Shown here: one piece after another, positions 36,456-46,890 of the stretch
Layout of the letters: every line of letters starts with the position of its first letter
Position numbering within the stretch: the first letter of the stretch is position 1
DNA from: Haliclystus octoradiatus
Taxonomy: Eukaryota > Cnidaria > Staurozoa > Stauromedusae > Haliclystidae
Direction: 5' to 3'
Length of the DNA stretch: 64,000 nt
NCBI GenBank assembly: GCA_916610825.1
Contig: OU744447.1
Location: 27,726,561-27,790,560 of the forward strand
Notes under the pieces: model-generated
Told to the model about the DNA's origin: nothing
The model's input: the letters and a program-made list of their open reading frames with translations, nothing else
Databases searched by the model: none
Program-made: the position numbers and the translations under genes

Positions 36456-37987
36456 GAGTCAAATTCGAATTCCCTTAGGAATTTGGCATTGTTTTTTATC
36501 ATCTTTCTTTCCCTTAGGAATTAGGCATTGTTTTTGGTCATTTTGAGTTGTTTTTGTCAAATTCGAATTCCCTTGGGAATTAAGTATTGTTTTTGGTCAT
36601 TTTGAGTTGTTTTTGTCAATTTCGAATTCCCTTGGGAATTTGGCATTGTTTTTTCTCATTTCCCATTCACTTGGGAATTAGGCATTGTATTTAGTCATTT
36701 TGAGTTGTTTTTGTCAAATTCGAGTTCTCTTGGGAATTAAGCATTGTTTTTCTCAAATTCGAATTCCTTTGAGAATTAGGCATTGTTTTTGATCATTTTG
36801 AGTCAAATTCGAATTCCCTTGGGAATTTGGCATTGTTTTTTATCATCTTTCTTTCCCTTAGGAATTAGGCATTGTTTTTGGTCATTTTGAGTTGTTTTTG
36901 TCAAATTCGAATTCCCTTGGGAATTAAGTATTGTTTTTGGTCATTTTGAGTTGTTTTTGTCAATTTCGAATTCCCTTGGGAATTAAGTATTGTTTTTGGT
37001 CATTTTGAGTTGTTTTTGTCAATTTCGAATTCCCTTGGGAATTTGGCATTGTTTTTTCTCATTTCCCATTCACTTGGGAATTAGGCATTGTTTTTAGTCA
37101 TTTTGAGTTGTTTTCGTCAAATTCGAGTTCCCTTGGGAATTAAGCATTGTTTTTCTCAAATTCGAAGTCATTGAGAATTAGGCATTGTTTTTGATCATTT
37201 TGAGCTGTTTTTGTCAAATTCGAATTCCCTTGGGAATTTGGCATTGTTTTTTATCATTTTTTTTTCCCTTAGGAATTAGGCATTGTTTTTGGTCATTATG
37301 AGTTGTTTTTCTCAAATTCGAATTCCCTTGGGAATGAGGTATTGTTTTTGGTCAATTTGAATTGTTTTTGTCAATTTCGAGTTCCCTTGGGAATTTGGCA
37401 TTGTTTTTGCTCATTTCCCATTCATTTGGGAATTAGGCATTGTATTTAGTCATTTTGAGTTGTTTTTGTCAAATTCGAAGTTCTCTTGGGAATTAAGCAT
37501 TGTTTTTCTCAAATTCGAATTCCTTTGAGAATTAGGCATTGTTTTTGATCATTTTGAGCTTTTTTTGTCAAATTCGAATTCCCTTGGGAATGAGGTATTG
37601 TTTTTGGTCAATTTGAATTGTTTTTGTCAATTTCGAATTCCCTTGGGAATTTGGCATTGTTTTTTCTCATTTCCCATTCACTTGGGAATTAGGCATTGTT
37701 TTTAGTCATTTTGAGTTGTTTTTGTCAAATTCGAATTCCCTTGGGAATTAAGCATTGTTTTTGGTCATTTTGAGTTGTTTTTCTCAAATTCGAATTCCCT
37801 TGGGAATGAGGTATTGTTTTTGGTCAATTTGAATTGTTTTTGTCAATTTCGAATTCCCTTGGGAATTTGGCATTGTTTTTTCTCATTTCCCATTCATTTG
37901 GGAATTAGGCATTGTATTTAGTCATTTTGAGTTGTTTTTGTCAAATTCGAATTCCTTTGAGAATTAGGCATTGTTTTTGATCATTTT
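36456..37987 (+). repeat. 1532-bp unit with one extra L subunit
   Basis: No gene. It follows 28614 onward at offset 7842 up to about 36.96 kb, including the second J at 36800. One 59-bp L (AATTAAGTATTG type) is then present twice in tandem, which shifts the offset to 7901. It ends with a fused subunit near 37921-37975 in which a TATTTAGTC subunit joins directly to the AATTCCTTTGAG type. Confidence 0.8.
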
Positions 37988-39940
37988 GAGTCAAATTCGA
38001 ATTCCCTTAGGAATTTGGCATTGTTTTTTATCATCTTTCTTTCCCTTAGGAATTAGGCATTGTTTTTGGTCATTTTGAGTTGTTTTTGTCAAATTCGAAT
38101 TCCCTTGGGAATTAAGTATTGTTTTTGGTCATTTTGAGTTGTTTTTGTCAATTTCGAATTCCCTTGGGAATTTGGCATTGATTTTTCTCATTTCCCATTC
38201 ACTTGGGAATTAGGCATTGTTTTTAGTCATTTTGAGTTGTTTTTGTCAATTTCGAGTTCCCTTGGGAATTAAGCATTGTTTTTCTCAAATTCGAATTCCT
38301 TTGAGAATTAGGCATTGTTTTTGATCATTTTGAGCTGTTTTTGTCAAATTCGAATTCCCTTGGGAATTTGGCATTGTTTTTTATCATTTTTCTTTCCCTT
38401 AGGAATTAGGCATTGTTTTTGGTCATTTTGAGTTGTTTTTGTCAAATTCGAGTTCCCTTGGGAATTAAGTATTGTTTTTGGTCAATTTGAGTTGTTTTTG
38501 TCAATTTCGAATTCCCTTGGGAATTTGGCATTGTTTTTTCTCATTTCCCATTCACTTGAGAATTAGGCATTGTTTTTAGTCATTTTGAGTTGTTTTTGTC
38601 AAATTCGAGTTCCCTTGGGAATTAAGCATTGTTTTTCTCAAATTCGAAGTCCTTTGAGAATTAGGCATTGTTTTTGATCATTTTGAGCTTTTTTTGTCAA
38701 ATTCGAATTCCCTTGGGAATTTGGCATTGTTTTTTATCATTTTTTTTCCCCTTAGGAATTAGGCATTGTTTTTGGTCATTTTGAGTTGTTTTTGTCAAAT
38801 TCGAATTCCCTTGGGATGTAAGCATTGTTTTTGGTCATTATGAGTTGTTTTTCTCAAATTCGAATTCCCTTGGGAATGAGGTATTATTTTTGGTCAATTT
38901 GAATTGTTTTTGTCAATTTCGAATTCCCTTGGGAATTTGGCATTGTTTTTTCTCATTTCCCATTCATTTGGGAATTAGGCATTGTATTTAGTCATTTTGA
39001 GTTTTTTTTGTCAAATTCGAATTCCCTTGGGAATTAAGCATTGTTTTTGGTCATTTTGAGTTGTTTTTGTCAAATTCGAATTCCCTTGGGAATTTGGCAT
39101 TGTTTTTTATCATTTTTTTTCCCTTAGGAATTAGGCATTGTTTTTGGTCATTATGAGTTGTTTTTCTCAAATTCGAATTCCCTTGGGAATGAGGTATTGT
39201 TTTTGGTCAATTTGAATTGTTTTTGTCAATTTCGAGTTCCCTTGGGAATTTGGCATTGTTTTTTCTCATTTCCCATTCATTTGGGAATTAGGCATTGTAT
39301 TTAGTCATTTTGAGTTGTTTTTGTCAAATTCGAAGTTCTCTTGGGAATTAAGCATTGTTTTTCTCAAATTGGAATTCCTTTGAGAATTAGGCATTGTTTT
39401 TGATCATTTTGAGCTTTTTTTGTCAAATTCGAATTCCCTTGGGAATGAGGTATTGTTTTTGGTCAATTTGAATTGTTTTTGTCAATTTCGAATTCCCTTG
39501 GGAATTTGGCATTGTTTTTTCTCATTTCCCATTCATTTGGGAATTAGGCATTGTATTTAATCATTTTGAGTTGTTTTTGTCAAATTAGAATTCCCTTGGG
39601 AATTAAGCATTGTTTTTGGTCATTTTGACTTGTTTTTCTCAAATTCGAATTCCCTTGGGAATGAGGTATTGTTTTTGGTCAATTTGAATTGTTTTTGTCA
39701 ATTTCGAATTCCCTTGGGAATTTGGCATTGTTTCTTCTCATTTCCCATTCATTTGGGAATTAGGCATTGTATTTAGTCATTTTGAGTTGTTTTTGTCAAA
39801 TTCGAGTTCTCTTGGGAATTAAGCATTGTTTTTCTCAAATTCGAATTCCTTTGAGAATTAGGCATTGTTTTTGATCATTTTGAGCTGTTTTTCTCAAATT
39901 CGAATTCCTTTGAGAATTAGGCATTGTTTTTGATCATTTT
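37988..39940 (+). repeat. 1953-bp higher-order unit, copy 1
   Basis: No gene. The marker TTGATTTTTCTC in S1 at 38181 (position of the changed base) is private to this domain. The unit contains heptamers, then GATGTAAG and two rounds of the GAGG/S1/TATTTAGTC group. It recurs at 41011-42963. Confidence 0.84.
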
Positions 39941-41010
39941 GAGTCAAATTCGAATTCCCTTAGGAATTTGGCATTGTTTTTTATCATCTTTCTTTCCCTT
40001 AGGAATTAGGCATTGTTTTTGGTCATTTTGAGTTGTTTTTGTCAAATTCGAATTCCCTTGGGAATTAAGTATTGTTTTTGGTCATTTTGAGTTGTTTTTG
40101 TCAATTTCGAATTCCCTTGGGAATTTGGCATTGATTTTTCTCATTTCCCATTCACTTGGGAATTAGGCATTGTTTTTAGTCATTTTGAGTTGTTTTTGTC
40201 AATTTCGAGTTCCCTTGGGAATTAAGCATTGTTTTTCTCAAATTCGAATTCCTTTGAGAATTAGGCATTGTTTTTGATCATTTTGAGCTGTTTTTGTCAA
40301 ATTCGAATTCCCTTGGGAATTTGGCATTGTTTTTTATCATTTTTCTTTCCCTTAGGAATTAGGCATTGTTTTTGGTCATTTTGAGTTGTTTTTGTCAAAT
40401 TCGAGTTCCCTTGGGAATTAAGTATTGTTTTTGGTCAATTTGAGTTGTTTTTGTCAATTTCGAATTCCCTTGGGAATTTGGCATTGTTTTTTCTCATTTC
40501 CCATTCACTTGAGAATTAGGCATTGTTTTTAGTCATTTTGAGTTTTTTTTGTCAAATTCGAGTTCCCTTGGGAATTAAGCATTGTTTTTCTCAAATTCGA
40601 AGTCCTTTGAGAATTAGGCATTGTTTTTGATCATTTTGAGCTGTTTTTGTCAAATTCGAATTCCCTTGGGAATTTGGCATTGTTTTTTATCATTTTTTTT
40701 CCCCTTAGGAATTAGGCATTGTTTTTGGTCATTTTGAGTTGTTTTTGTCAAATTCGAATTCCCTTGGGATGTAAGCATTGTTTTTGGTCATTATGAGTTG
40801 TTTTTCTCAAATTCGAATTCCCTTGGGAATGAGGTATTATTTTTGGTCAATTTGAATTGTTTTTGTCAATTTCGAATTCCCTTGGGAATTTGGCATTGTT
40901 TTTTCTCATTTCCCATTCATTTGGGAATTAGGCATTGTATTTAGTCATTTTGAGTTGTTTTTGTCAAATTCGAATTCCTTTGAGAATTAGGCATTGTTTT
41001 TGATCATTTT
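39941..41010 (+). repeat. 1953-bp-class unit with 883 bp deleted (1070 bp)
   Basis: No gene. It is the same as the 1953-bp unit at its start (marker base at 40134), then jumps near 40970 from a TATTTAGTC subunit into the AATTCCTTTGAG subunit just before J. The same fused junction lies 3023 bp upstream near 37945, so the deletion junction was itself copied. Confidence 0.84.
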
Positions 41011-42963
41011 GAGTCAAATTCGAATTCCCTTAGGAATTTGGCATTGTTTTTTATCATCTTTCTTTCCCTTAGGAATTAGGCATTGTTTTTGGTCATTTTG
41101 AGTTGTTTTTGTCAAATTCGAATTCCCTTGGGAATTAAGTATTGTTTTTGGTCATTTTGAGTTGTTTTTGTCAATTTCGAATTCCCTTGGGAATTTGGCA
41201 TTGATTTTTCTCATTTCCCATTCACTTGGGAATTAGGCATTGTTTTTAGTCATTTTGAGTTGTTTTTGTCAATTTCGAGTTCCCTTGGGAATTAAGCATT
41301 GTTTTTCTCAAATTCGAATTCCTTTGAGAATTAGGCATTGTTTTTGATCATTTTGAGCTGTTTTTGTCAAATTCGAATTCCCTTGGGAATTTGGCATTGT
41401 TTTTTATCATTTTTCTTTCCCTTAGGAATTAGGCATTGTTTTTGGTCATTTTGAGTTGTTTTTGTCAAATTCGAGTTCCCTTGGGAATTAAGTATTGTTT
41501 TTGGTCAATTTGAGTTGTTTTTGTCAATTTCGAATTCCCTTGGGAATTTGGCATTGTTTTTTCTCATTTCCCATTCACTTGAGAATTAGGCATTGTTTTT
41601 AGTCATTTTGAGTTGTTTTTGTCAAATTCGAGTTCCCTTGGGAATTAAGCATTGTTTTTCTCAAATTCGAAGTCCTTTGAGAATTAGGCATTGTTTTTGA
41701 TCATTTTGAGCTGTTTTTGTCAAATTCGAATTCCCTTGGGAATTTGGCATTGTTTTTTATCATTTTTTTCCCCTTAGGAATTAGGCATTGTTTTTGGTCA
41801 TTTTGAGTTGTTTTTGTCAAATTCGAATTCCCTTGGGATGTAAGCATTGTTTTTGGTCATTATGAGTTGTTTTTCTCAAATTCGAATTCCCTTGGGAATG
41901 AGGTATTATTTTTGGTCAATTTGAATTGTTTTTGTCAATTTCGAATTCCCTTGGGAATTTGGCATTGTTTTTTCTCATTTCCCATTCATTTGGGAATTAG
42001 GCATTGTATTTAGTCATTTTGAGTTGTTTTTGTCAAATTCGAATTCCCTTGGGAATTAAGCATTGTTTTTGGTCATTTTGAGTTGTTTTTGTCAAATTCG
42101 AATTCCCTTGGGAATTTGGCATTGTTTTTTATCATTTTTTTTTCCCTTAGGAATTAGGCATTGTTTTTGGTCATTATGAGTTGTTTTTCTCAAATTCGAA
42201 TTCCCTTGGGAATGAGGTATTGTTTTTGGTCAATTTGAATTGTTTTTGTCAATTTCGAGTTCCCTTGGGAATTTGGCATTGTTTTTTCTCATTTCCCATT
42301 CATTTGGGAATTAGGCATTGTATTTAGTCATTTTGAGTTGTTTTTGTCAAATTCGAAGTTCTCTTGGGAATTAAGCATTGTTTTTCTCAAATTGGAATTC
42401 CTTTGAGAATTAGGCATTGTTTTTGATCATTTTGAGCTTTTTTTGTCAAATTCGAATTCCCTTGGGAATGAGGTATTGTTTTTGGTCAATTTGAATTGTT
42501 TTTGTCAATTTCGAATTCCCTTGGGAATTTGGCATTGTTTTTTCTCATTTCCCATTCATTTGGGAATTAGGCATTGTATTTAGTCATTTTGAGTTGTTTT
42601 TGTCAAATTCGAATTCCCTTGGGAATTAAGCATTGTTTTTGGTCATTTTGACTTGTTTTTCTCAAATTCGAATTCCCTTGGGAATGAGGTATTGTTTTTG
42701 GTCAATTTGAATTGTTTTTGTCAATTTCGAATTCCCTTGGGAATTTGGCATTGTTTCTTCTCATTTCCCATTCATTTGGGAATTAGGCATTGTATTTAGT
42801 CATTTTGAGTTGTTTTTGTCAAATTCGAGTTCTCTTGGGAATTAAGCATTGTTTTTCTCAAATTCGAATTCCTTTGAGAATTAGGCATTGTTTTTGATCA
42901 TTTTGAGCTGTTTTTCTCAAATTCGAATTCCTTTGAGAATTAGGCATTGTTTTTGATCATTTT
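41011..42963 (+). repeat. 1953-bp higher-order unit, copy 2
   Basis: No gene. It parallels 37988-39940 with the marker base at 41204. CATTTTGACTTG near 42645 matches 39622, 3023 bp earlier. Together with the preceding 1070-bp unit it gives a 3023-bp super-period. Confidence 0.84.
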
Positions 42964-42996
42964 GAGTCAAATTCGAATTCCCTTAGGAATTTGGCA
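42947..42996 (+). repeat. Exemplar of junction subunit J (50 bp)
   Basis: J is a full A module followed directly by TCAAATTCGAA and a C module (TTAGG in most copies). It lacks nine bases of module B. It recurs at 3202, 6661, 7064, 7781, 8183 and then throughout at spacings of 344-2463 bp; these positions are the first base of GAGTCAAATTC. It is almost always followed by S2 of the TATCATCTTTC type, so the pair marks a fixed place in the higher-order unit. Confidence 0.92.
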
Positions 42997-43067
42997 TTGT
43001 TTTTTATCATCTTTCTTTCCCTTAGGAATTAGGCATTGTTTTTGGTCATTTTGAGTTGTTTTTGTCA

Positions 43068-43077
43068 AATTCGAATT
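43068..43077. other. Exemplar 10-bp palindrome AATTCGAATT with the lone CpG
   Basis: This is a perfect palindrome, overlapping the start of the larger dyad and containing the only CpG of a typical L subunit. BstBI (TTCGAA), TaqI (TCGA) and overlapping EcoRI (GAATTC) sites fall here, so digestion should give a ladder. Some subunits lose the CpG by a C-to-T or G-to-A change (TTTGAATTC, TTCAAATT). Confidence 0.7.
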
Positions 43078-43089
43078 CCCTTGGGAATT
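43074..43089. other. Exemplar dyad AATTCCC-TT-GGGAATT (EBF/COE-type site)
   Basis: The 16 bases are a perfect inverted repeat with 7-bp arms and a 2-bp centre, spanning the B/C module boundary. The inner 14 bases (43075-43088) fit the published EBF/COE consensus ATTCCCNNGGGAAT. The dyad is intact in most L subunits and altered in S1, S2 and S3, so its copies are spaced by the subunit order. Binding is not shown by the sequence. Confidence 0.6.
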
Positions 43090-43153
43090 AAGTATTGTTT
43101 TTGGTCATTTTGAGTTGTTTTTGTCAATTTCGAATTCCCTTGGGAATTTGGCA

Positions 43154-43192
43154 TTGATTTTTCTCATTTCCCATTCACTTGGGAATTAGGCA
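43154..43192 (+). repeat. Exemplar of short subunit S1 (39 bp, A'+C' type)
   Basis: S1 is exactly 39 bp: a 20-bp A-like module ending TCTCATTTCCCA, then a 19-bp C-like module TTCACTTGGGAATTAGGCA. Module B is absent. Variants of the second part read CATTCATTTGGG or CATTCACTTGAG, and from about 24.7 kb some first parts read TTGTTTCTTCTC. S1 normally follows an L whose C module ends ATTTGGCA. Confidence 0.93.
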
Positions 43193-43251
43193 TTGTTTTT
43201 AGTCATTTTGAGTTGTTTTTGTCAATTTCGAGTTCCCTTGGGAATTAAGCA

Positions 43252-43290
43252 TTGTTTTTCTCAAATTCGAATTCCTTTGAGAATTAGGCA
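43252..43290 (+). repeat. Exemplar of short subunit S3 (39 bp, B+C type)
   Basis: S3 is exactly 39 bp: module B (TTGTTTTTCTCAAATTCGAA) followed by a C module reading TTCCTTTGAGAATTAGGCA. It equals an L of the TTTTTCTCAAATTC type with the 20 bp between its two TTGTTTTT direct repeats removed, which suggests slippage or repeat-mediated deletion as its origin. A sister version has AAGTCCTTTGAG or AAGTCATTGAG in place of AATTCCTTTGAG. Confidence 0.92.
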
Positions 43291-43349
43291 TTGTTTTTGA
43301 TCATTTTGAGCTGTTTTTGTCAAATTCGAATTCCCTTGGGAATTTGGCA

Positions 43350-43388
43350 TTGTTTTTTATCATTTTTCTTTCCCTTAGGAATTAGGCA
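43350..43388 (+). repeat. Exemplar of short subunit S2 (39 bp, A''+C'' type)
   Basis: S2 is exactly 39 bp: a 20-bp A-like module (TTGTTTTTTATCATTTTTCT) joined to a 19-bp C module with TTAGG instead of TTGGG. Three main versions occur. TATCATTTTTCTTTCCC occurs throughout. TATCATCTTTCTTTCCC is first seen near 7.82 kb and usually follows subunit J. An uninterrupted-T version is first seen near 9.24 kb. The version marks the position within a higher-order unit. Confidence 0.93.
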
Positions 43389-43984
43389 TTGTTTTTGGTC
43401 ATTTTGAGTTGTTTTTGTCAAATTCGAGTTCCCTTGGGAATTAAGTATTGTTTTTGGTCAATTTGAGTTGTTTTTGTCAATTTCGAATTCCCTTGGGAAT
43501 TTGGCATTGTTTTTTCTCATTTCCCATTCACTTGAGAATTAGGCATTGTTTTTAGTCATTTTGAGTTGTTTTTGTCAAATTCGAGTTCCCTTGGGAATTA
43601 AGCATTGTTTTTCTCAAATTCGAAGTCCTTTGAGAATTAGGCATTGTTTTTGATCATTTTGAGCTGTTTTTGTCAAATTCGAATTCCCTTGGGAATTTGG
43701 CATTGTTTTTTATCATTTTTTTTCCCCTTAGGAATTAGGCATTGTTTTTGGTCATTTTGAGTTGTTTTTGTCAAATTCGAATTCCCTTGGGATGTAAGCA
43801 TTGTTTTTGGTCATTATGAGTTGTTTTTCTCAAATTCGAATTCCCTTGGGAATGAGGTATTATTTTTGGTCAATTTGAATTGTTTTTGTCAATTTCGAAT
43901 TCCCTTGGGAATTTGGCATTGTTTTTTCTCATTTCCCATTCATTTGGGAATTAGGCATTGTATTTAGTCATTTTGAGTTGTTTT

Positions 43985-46890
43985 TGTCAAATTCGAATTC
44001 CCTTGGGAATTAAGCATTGTTTTTGGTCATTTTGAGTTGTTTTTCTCAAATTCGAATTCCCTTGGGAATGACGTATTGTTTTTGGTCAATTTGAATTGTT
44101 TTTGTCAATTTCGAATTCCCTTGGAAATTTGGCATTGTTTCTTCTCATTTCCCATTCATTTGGGAATTAGGCATTGTATTTAGTCATTTTGAGTTGTTTT
44201 TGTCAAATTCGAGTTCTCTTGGGAATTAAGCATTGTTTTTCTCAAATTCGAATTCCTTTGAGAATTAGGCATTGTTTTTGATCATTTTGAGCTGTTTTTC
44301 TCAAATTCGAATTCCTTTGAGAATTAGGCATTGTTTTTGATCATTTTGAGTCAAATTCGAATTCCCTTAGGAATTTGGCATTGTTTTTTATCATCTTTCT
44401 TTCCCTTAGGAATTAGGCATTGTTTTTGGTCATTTTGAGTTGTTTTTGTCAAATTCGAATTCCCTTGGGAATTAAGTATTGTTTTTGGTCATTTTGAGTT
44501 GTTTTTGTCAATTTCGAATTCCCTTGGGAATTTGGCATTGTTTTTTCTCATTTCCCATTCACTTGGGAATTAGGCATTGTTTTTAGTCATTTTGAGTTGT
44601 TTTTGTCAATTTCGAGTTCCCTTGGGAATTAAGCATTGTTTTTCTCAAATTCGAATTCCTTTGAGAATTAGGCATTGTTTTTGATCATTTTGAGCTGTTT
44701 TTGTCAAATTCGAATTCCCTCGGGAATTTGGCATTGTTTTTTATCATTTTTCTTTCCCTTAGGAATTAAGCATTGTTTTTGGTCATTTTGAGTTGTTTTT
44801 GTCAAATTCGAATTCCCTTGGGAATTAAGTATTGTTTTTGGTCAATTTGAGTTGTTTTTGTCAATTTCGAATTCCCTTGGGAATTTGGCATTGTTTTTTC
44901 TCATTTCCCATTCACTTGAGAATTAGGCATTGTTTTTAGTCATTTTGAGTTGTTTTTGTCAAATCCGAGTTCCCTTGGGAATTAAGCATTGTTTTTCTCA
45001 AATTCGAAGTCCTTTGAGAATTAGGCATTGTTTTTGATCATTTTGAGCTGTTTTTGTCAAATTCGAATTTCCTTGGGAATTTGGCATTGTTTTTATCATT
45101 TTTTTTTCCTTTAGGAATTAGGCATTGTTTTTGGTCATTTTGAGTTGTTTTTGTCAAATTCGAATTCCCTTGGGATGTAAGCATTGTTTTTGGTCATTAT
45201 GAGTTGTTTTTCTCAAATTCGAATTCCCTTGGGAATGAGGTATTGTTTTTGGTCAATTTGAGTTGTTTTTGTCAAATTCGAATTCCCTTGGGAATTAAGT
45301 ATTGTTTTTGGTCAATTTGAGTTGTTTTTGTCAATTTCGAATTCCCTTGGGAATTTGGCATTGTTTTTTCTCATTTCCCATTCACTTGGGAATTAGGCAT
45401 TGTTTTTAGTCATTTTGAGTTCTTTTTGTCAATTTCGAGTTCCCTTGGGAATTAAGCATTGTTTTTCTCAAATTCGAATTCCTTTGAGAATTAGGCATTG
45501 TTTTTGATCATTTTGAGCTGTTTTTGTCAAATTCGAATTCCCTTGGGAATTTGGCATTGTTTTTTATCATTTTTCTTTCCCTTAGGAATTAGGCATTGTT
45601 TTTGGTCATTTTGAGTTGTTTTTGTCAAATTCGAATTCCCTTGGGAATTAAGTATTGTTTTTGATCATTTTGAGCTGTTTTTGTCAAATTCGAATTCCCT
45701 TGGGAATTTGGCATTGTTTTTTATCATTTTTTTTTCCCTTAGGAATTAGGCATTGTTTTTGGTCATTTTGAGTTGTTTTTGTCAAATTCGAATTCCCTTG
45801 GGATGTAAGCATTGTTTTTGGTCATTATGAGTTGTTTTTCTCAAATTCGAATTCCCTTGGGAATGAGGTATTATTTTTGGTCAATTTGAATTGTTTTTGT
45901 CAATTTCGAATTCCCTTGGGAATTTGGCATTGTTTTTTCTCATTTCCCATTCATTTGGGAATTAGGCATTGTATTTAGTCATTTTGAGTTGTTTTTGTCA
46001 ATATCGAATTCCATTGGGAATTAAGCATTGTTTTTGGTCATTTTGAGTTGTTTTTCTCAAATTCGAATTCCCTTGGGAATGACGTATTGTTTTTGGTCAA
46101 TTTGAATTGTTTTTGTCAATTTCGAATTCCCTTGGGAATTTGGCATTGTTTCTTCTCATTTCCCATTCATTTGGGAATTAGGCATTGTATTTAGTCATTT
46201 TGAGTTGTTTTTGTCAAATTCGAGTTCTCTTGGGAATTAAGCATTGTTTTTCTCAAATTCGAATTCCTTTGAGAATTAGGCATTGTTTTTGATCATTTTG
46301 AGCTGTTTTTCTCAAATTCGAATTCCTTTGAGAATTAGGCATTGTTTTTGATCATTTTGAGTCAAATTCGAATTCCCTTAGGAATTTGGCATTGTTTTTT
46401 ATCATCTTTCTTTCCCTTAGGAATTAGGCATTGTTTTTGGTCATTTTGAGTTGTTTTTGTCAAATTCGAATTCCCTTGGGAATTAAGTATTGTTTTTGGT
46501 CATTTTGAGTTGTTTTTGTCAATTTCGAATTCCCTTGGGAATTTGGCATTGTTTTTTCTCATTTCCCATTCACTTGGGAATTAGGCATTGTTTTTAGTCA
46601 TTTTGAGTTGTTTTTGTCAATTTCGAGTTCCCTTGGGAATTAAGCATTGTTTTTCTCAAATTCGAATTCCTTTGAGAATTAGGCATTGTTTTTGATCATT
46701 TTGAGCTGTTTTTGTCAAATTCGAATTCCCTTGGGAATTTGGCATTGTTTTTTATCATTTTTCTTTCCCTTAGGAATTAGGCATTGTTTTTGGTCATTTT
46801 GAGTTGTTTTTGTCAAATTCGAATTCCCTTGGGAATTAAGTATTGTTTTTGGTCAATTTGAGTTGTTTTTGTCAATTTCGAATTCCCTTG
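43985..46890 (+). repeat. About 2.9-kb segment duplicated 4505 bp downstream (first copy)
   Basis: No gene. The partner is about 48490-51395. Matched private markers are TTCCCTCGGG (44716/49221), TTGAGTTCTTTTT (T after GAGT at 45421/49926) and AATATCGAATTCCATTGGG (46001/50506). The copies differ at few places: AATTTCC at about 45067, AACTATTG at about 49331, CCCGTTCAC at about 49059. Confidence 0.86.
44348..46358 (+). repeat. 2011-bp unit (copy of the 48853-50863 type)
   Basis: No gene. It has heptamers, the CAAATCCGAG subunit (44961, a marker of the right third), GATGTAAG, and a GAATGACG group near 46080. The equivalent unit 48853-50863 has the same length and order. Confidence 0.84.

Larger units (their letters stand above)
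43036..43094 (+). repeat. Exemplar of full-length subunit L (59 bp)
   Basis: L starts at TTGTTTTTGG and runs to the next TTGTTTTT, exactly 59 bp here and in the neighbouring copy 43095-43153. It divides into module A (43036-43055), module B (43056-43075) and module C (43076-43094). A and B share the first nine bases and align over 20 bp with few changes. Common variants differ in module A (GGTCATTTT, AGTCATTTT, GATCATTTT, GGTCAATTT), in B (GTCAAATTCG, GTCAATTTCG, CTCAAATTCG) and in C (ATTAAG, ATTTGG, ATGAGG, GATGTAAG). Confidence 0.95.
43036..43388 (+). repeat. 353-bp heptamer L-L-S1-L-S3-L-S2
   Basis: Subunit starts were read at 43036, 43095, 43154, 43193, 43252, 43291 and 43350, and the next unit starts at 43389. 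Four 59-mers and three 39-mers give exactly 353 bp. A diverged copy with the same order follows at 43389-43741. The same 353-bp spacing between S2 subunits was measured at 46416 to 46769. This is the commonest building block right of about 20 kb. Confidence 0.9.
42964..44347 (+). repeat. 1384-bp unit, last with the TTGATTTTTCTC marker
   Basis: No gene. It begins as the 1953-bp unit (marker base at 43157; two clean 353-bp heptamers 43036-43741) but ends as the GAATGACG type (near 44069), like 23521-24904. A private TTGGAAATTTGG near 44121 is copied at 48626. Confidence 0.84.

Noticed and set aside
43074-43089. Intrinsic transcription terminator (AATTCCC-TT-GGGAATT followed later by a T run)
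   Set aside because: The arms are AT-rich with a 2-bp loop, the T run is about 10 bp further on, and the motif repeats hundreds of times without any gene.
43036-43094. tRNA-, 5S- or Pol III-derived short element
   Set aside because: No A or B box, and T5 runs every 20-40 bp would stop Pol III on the + strand. No cloverleaf could be drawn.
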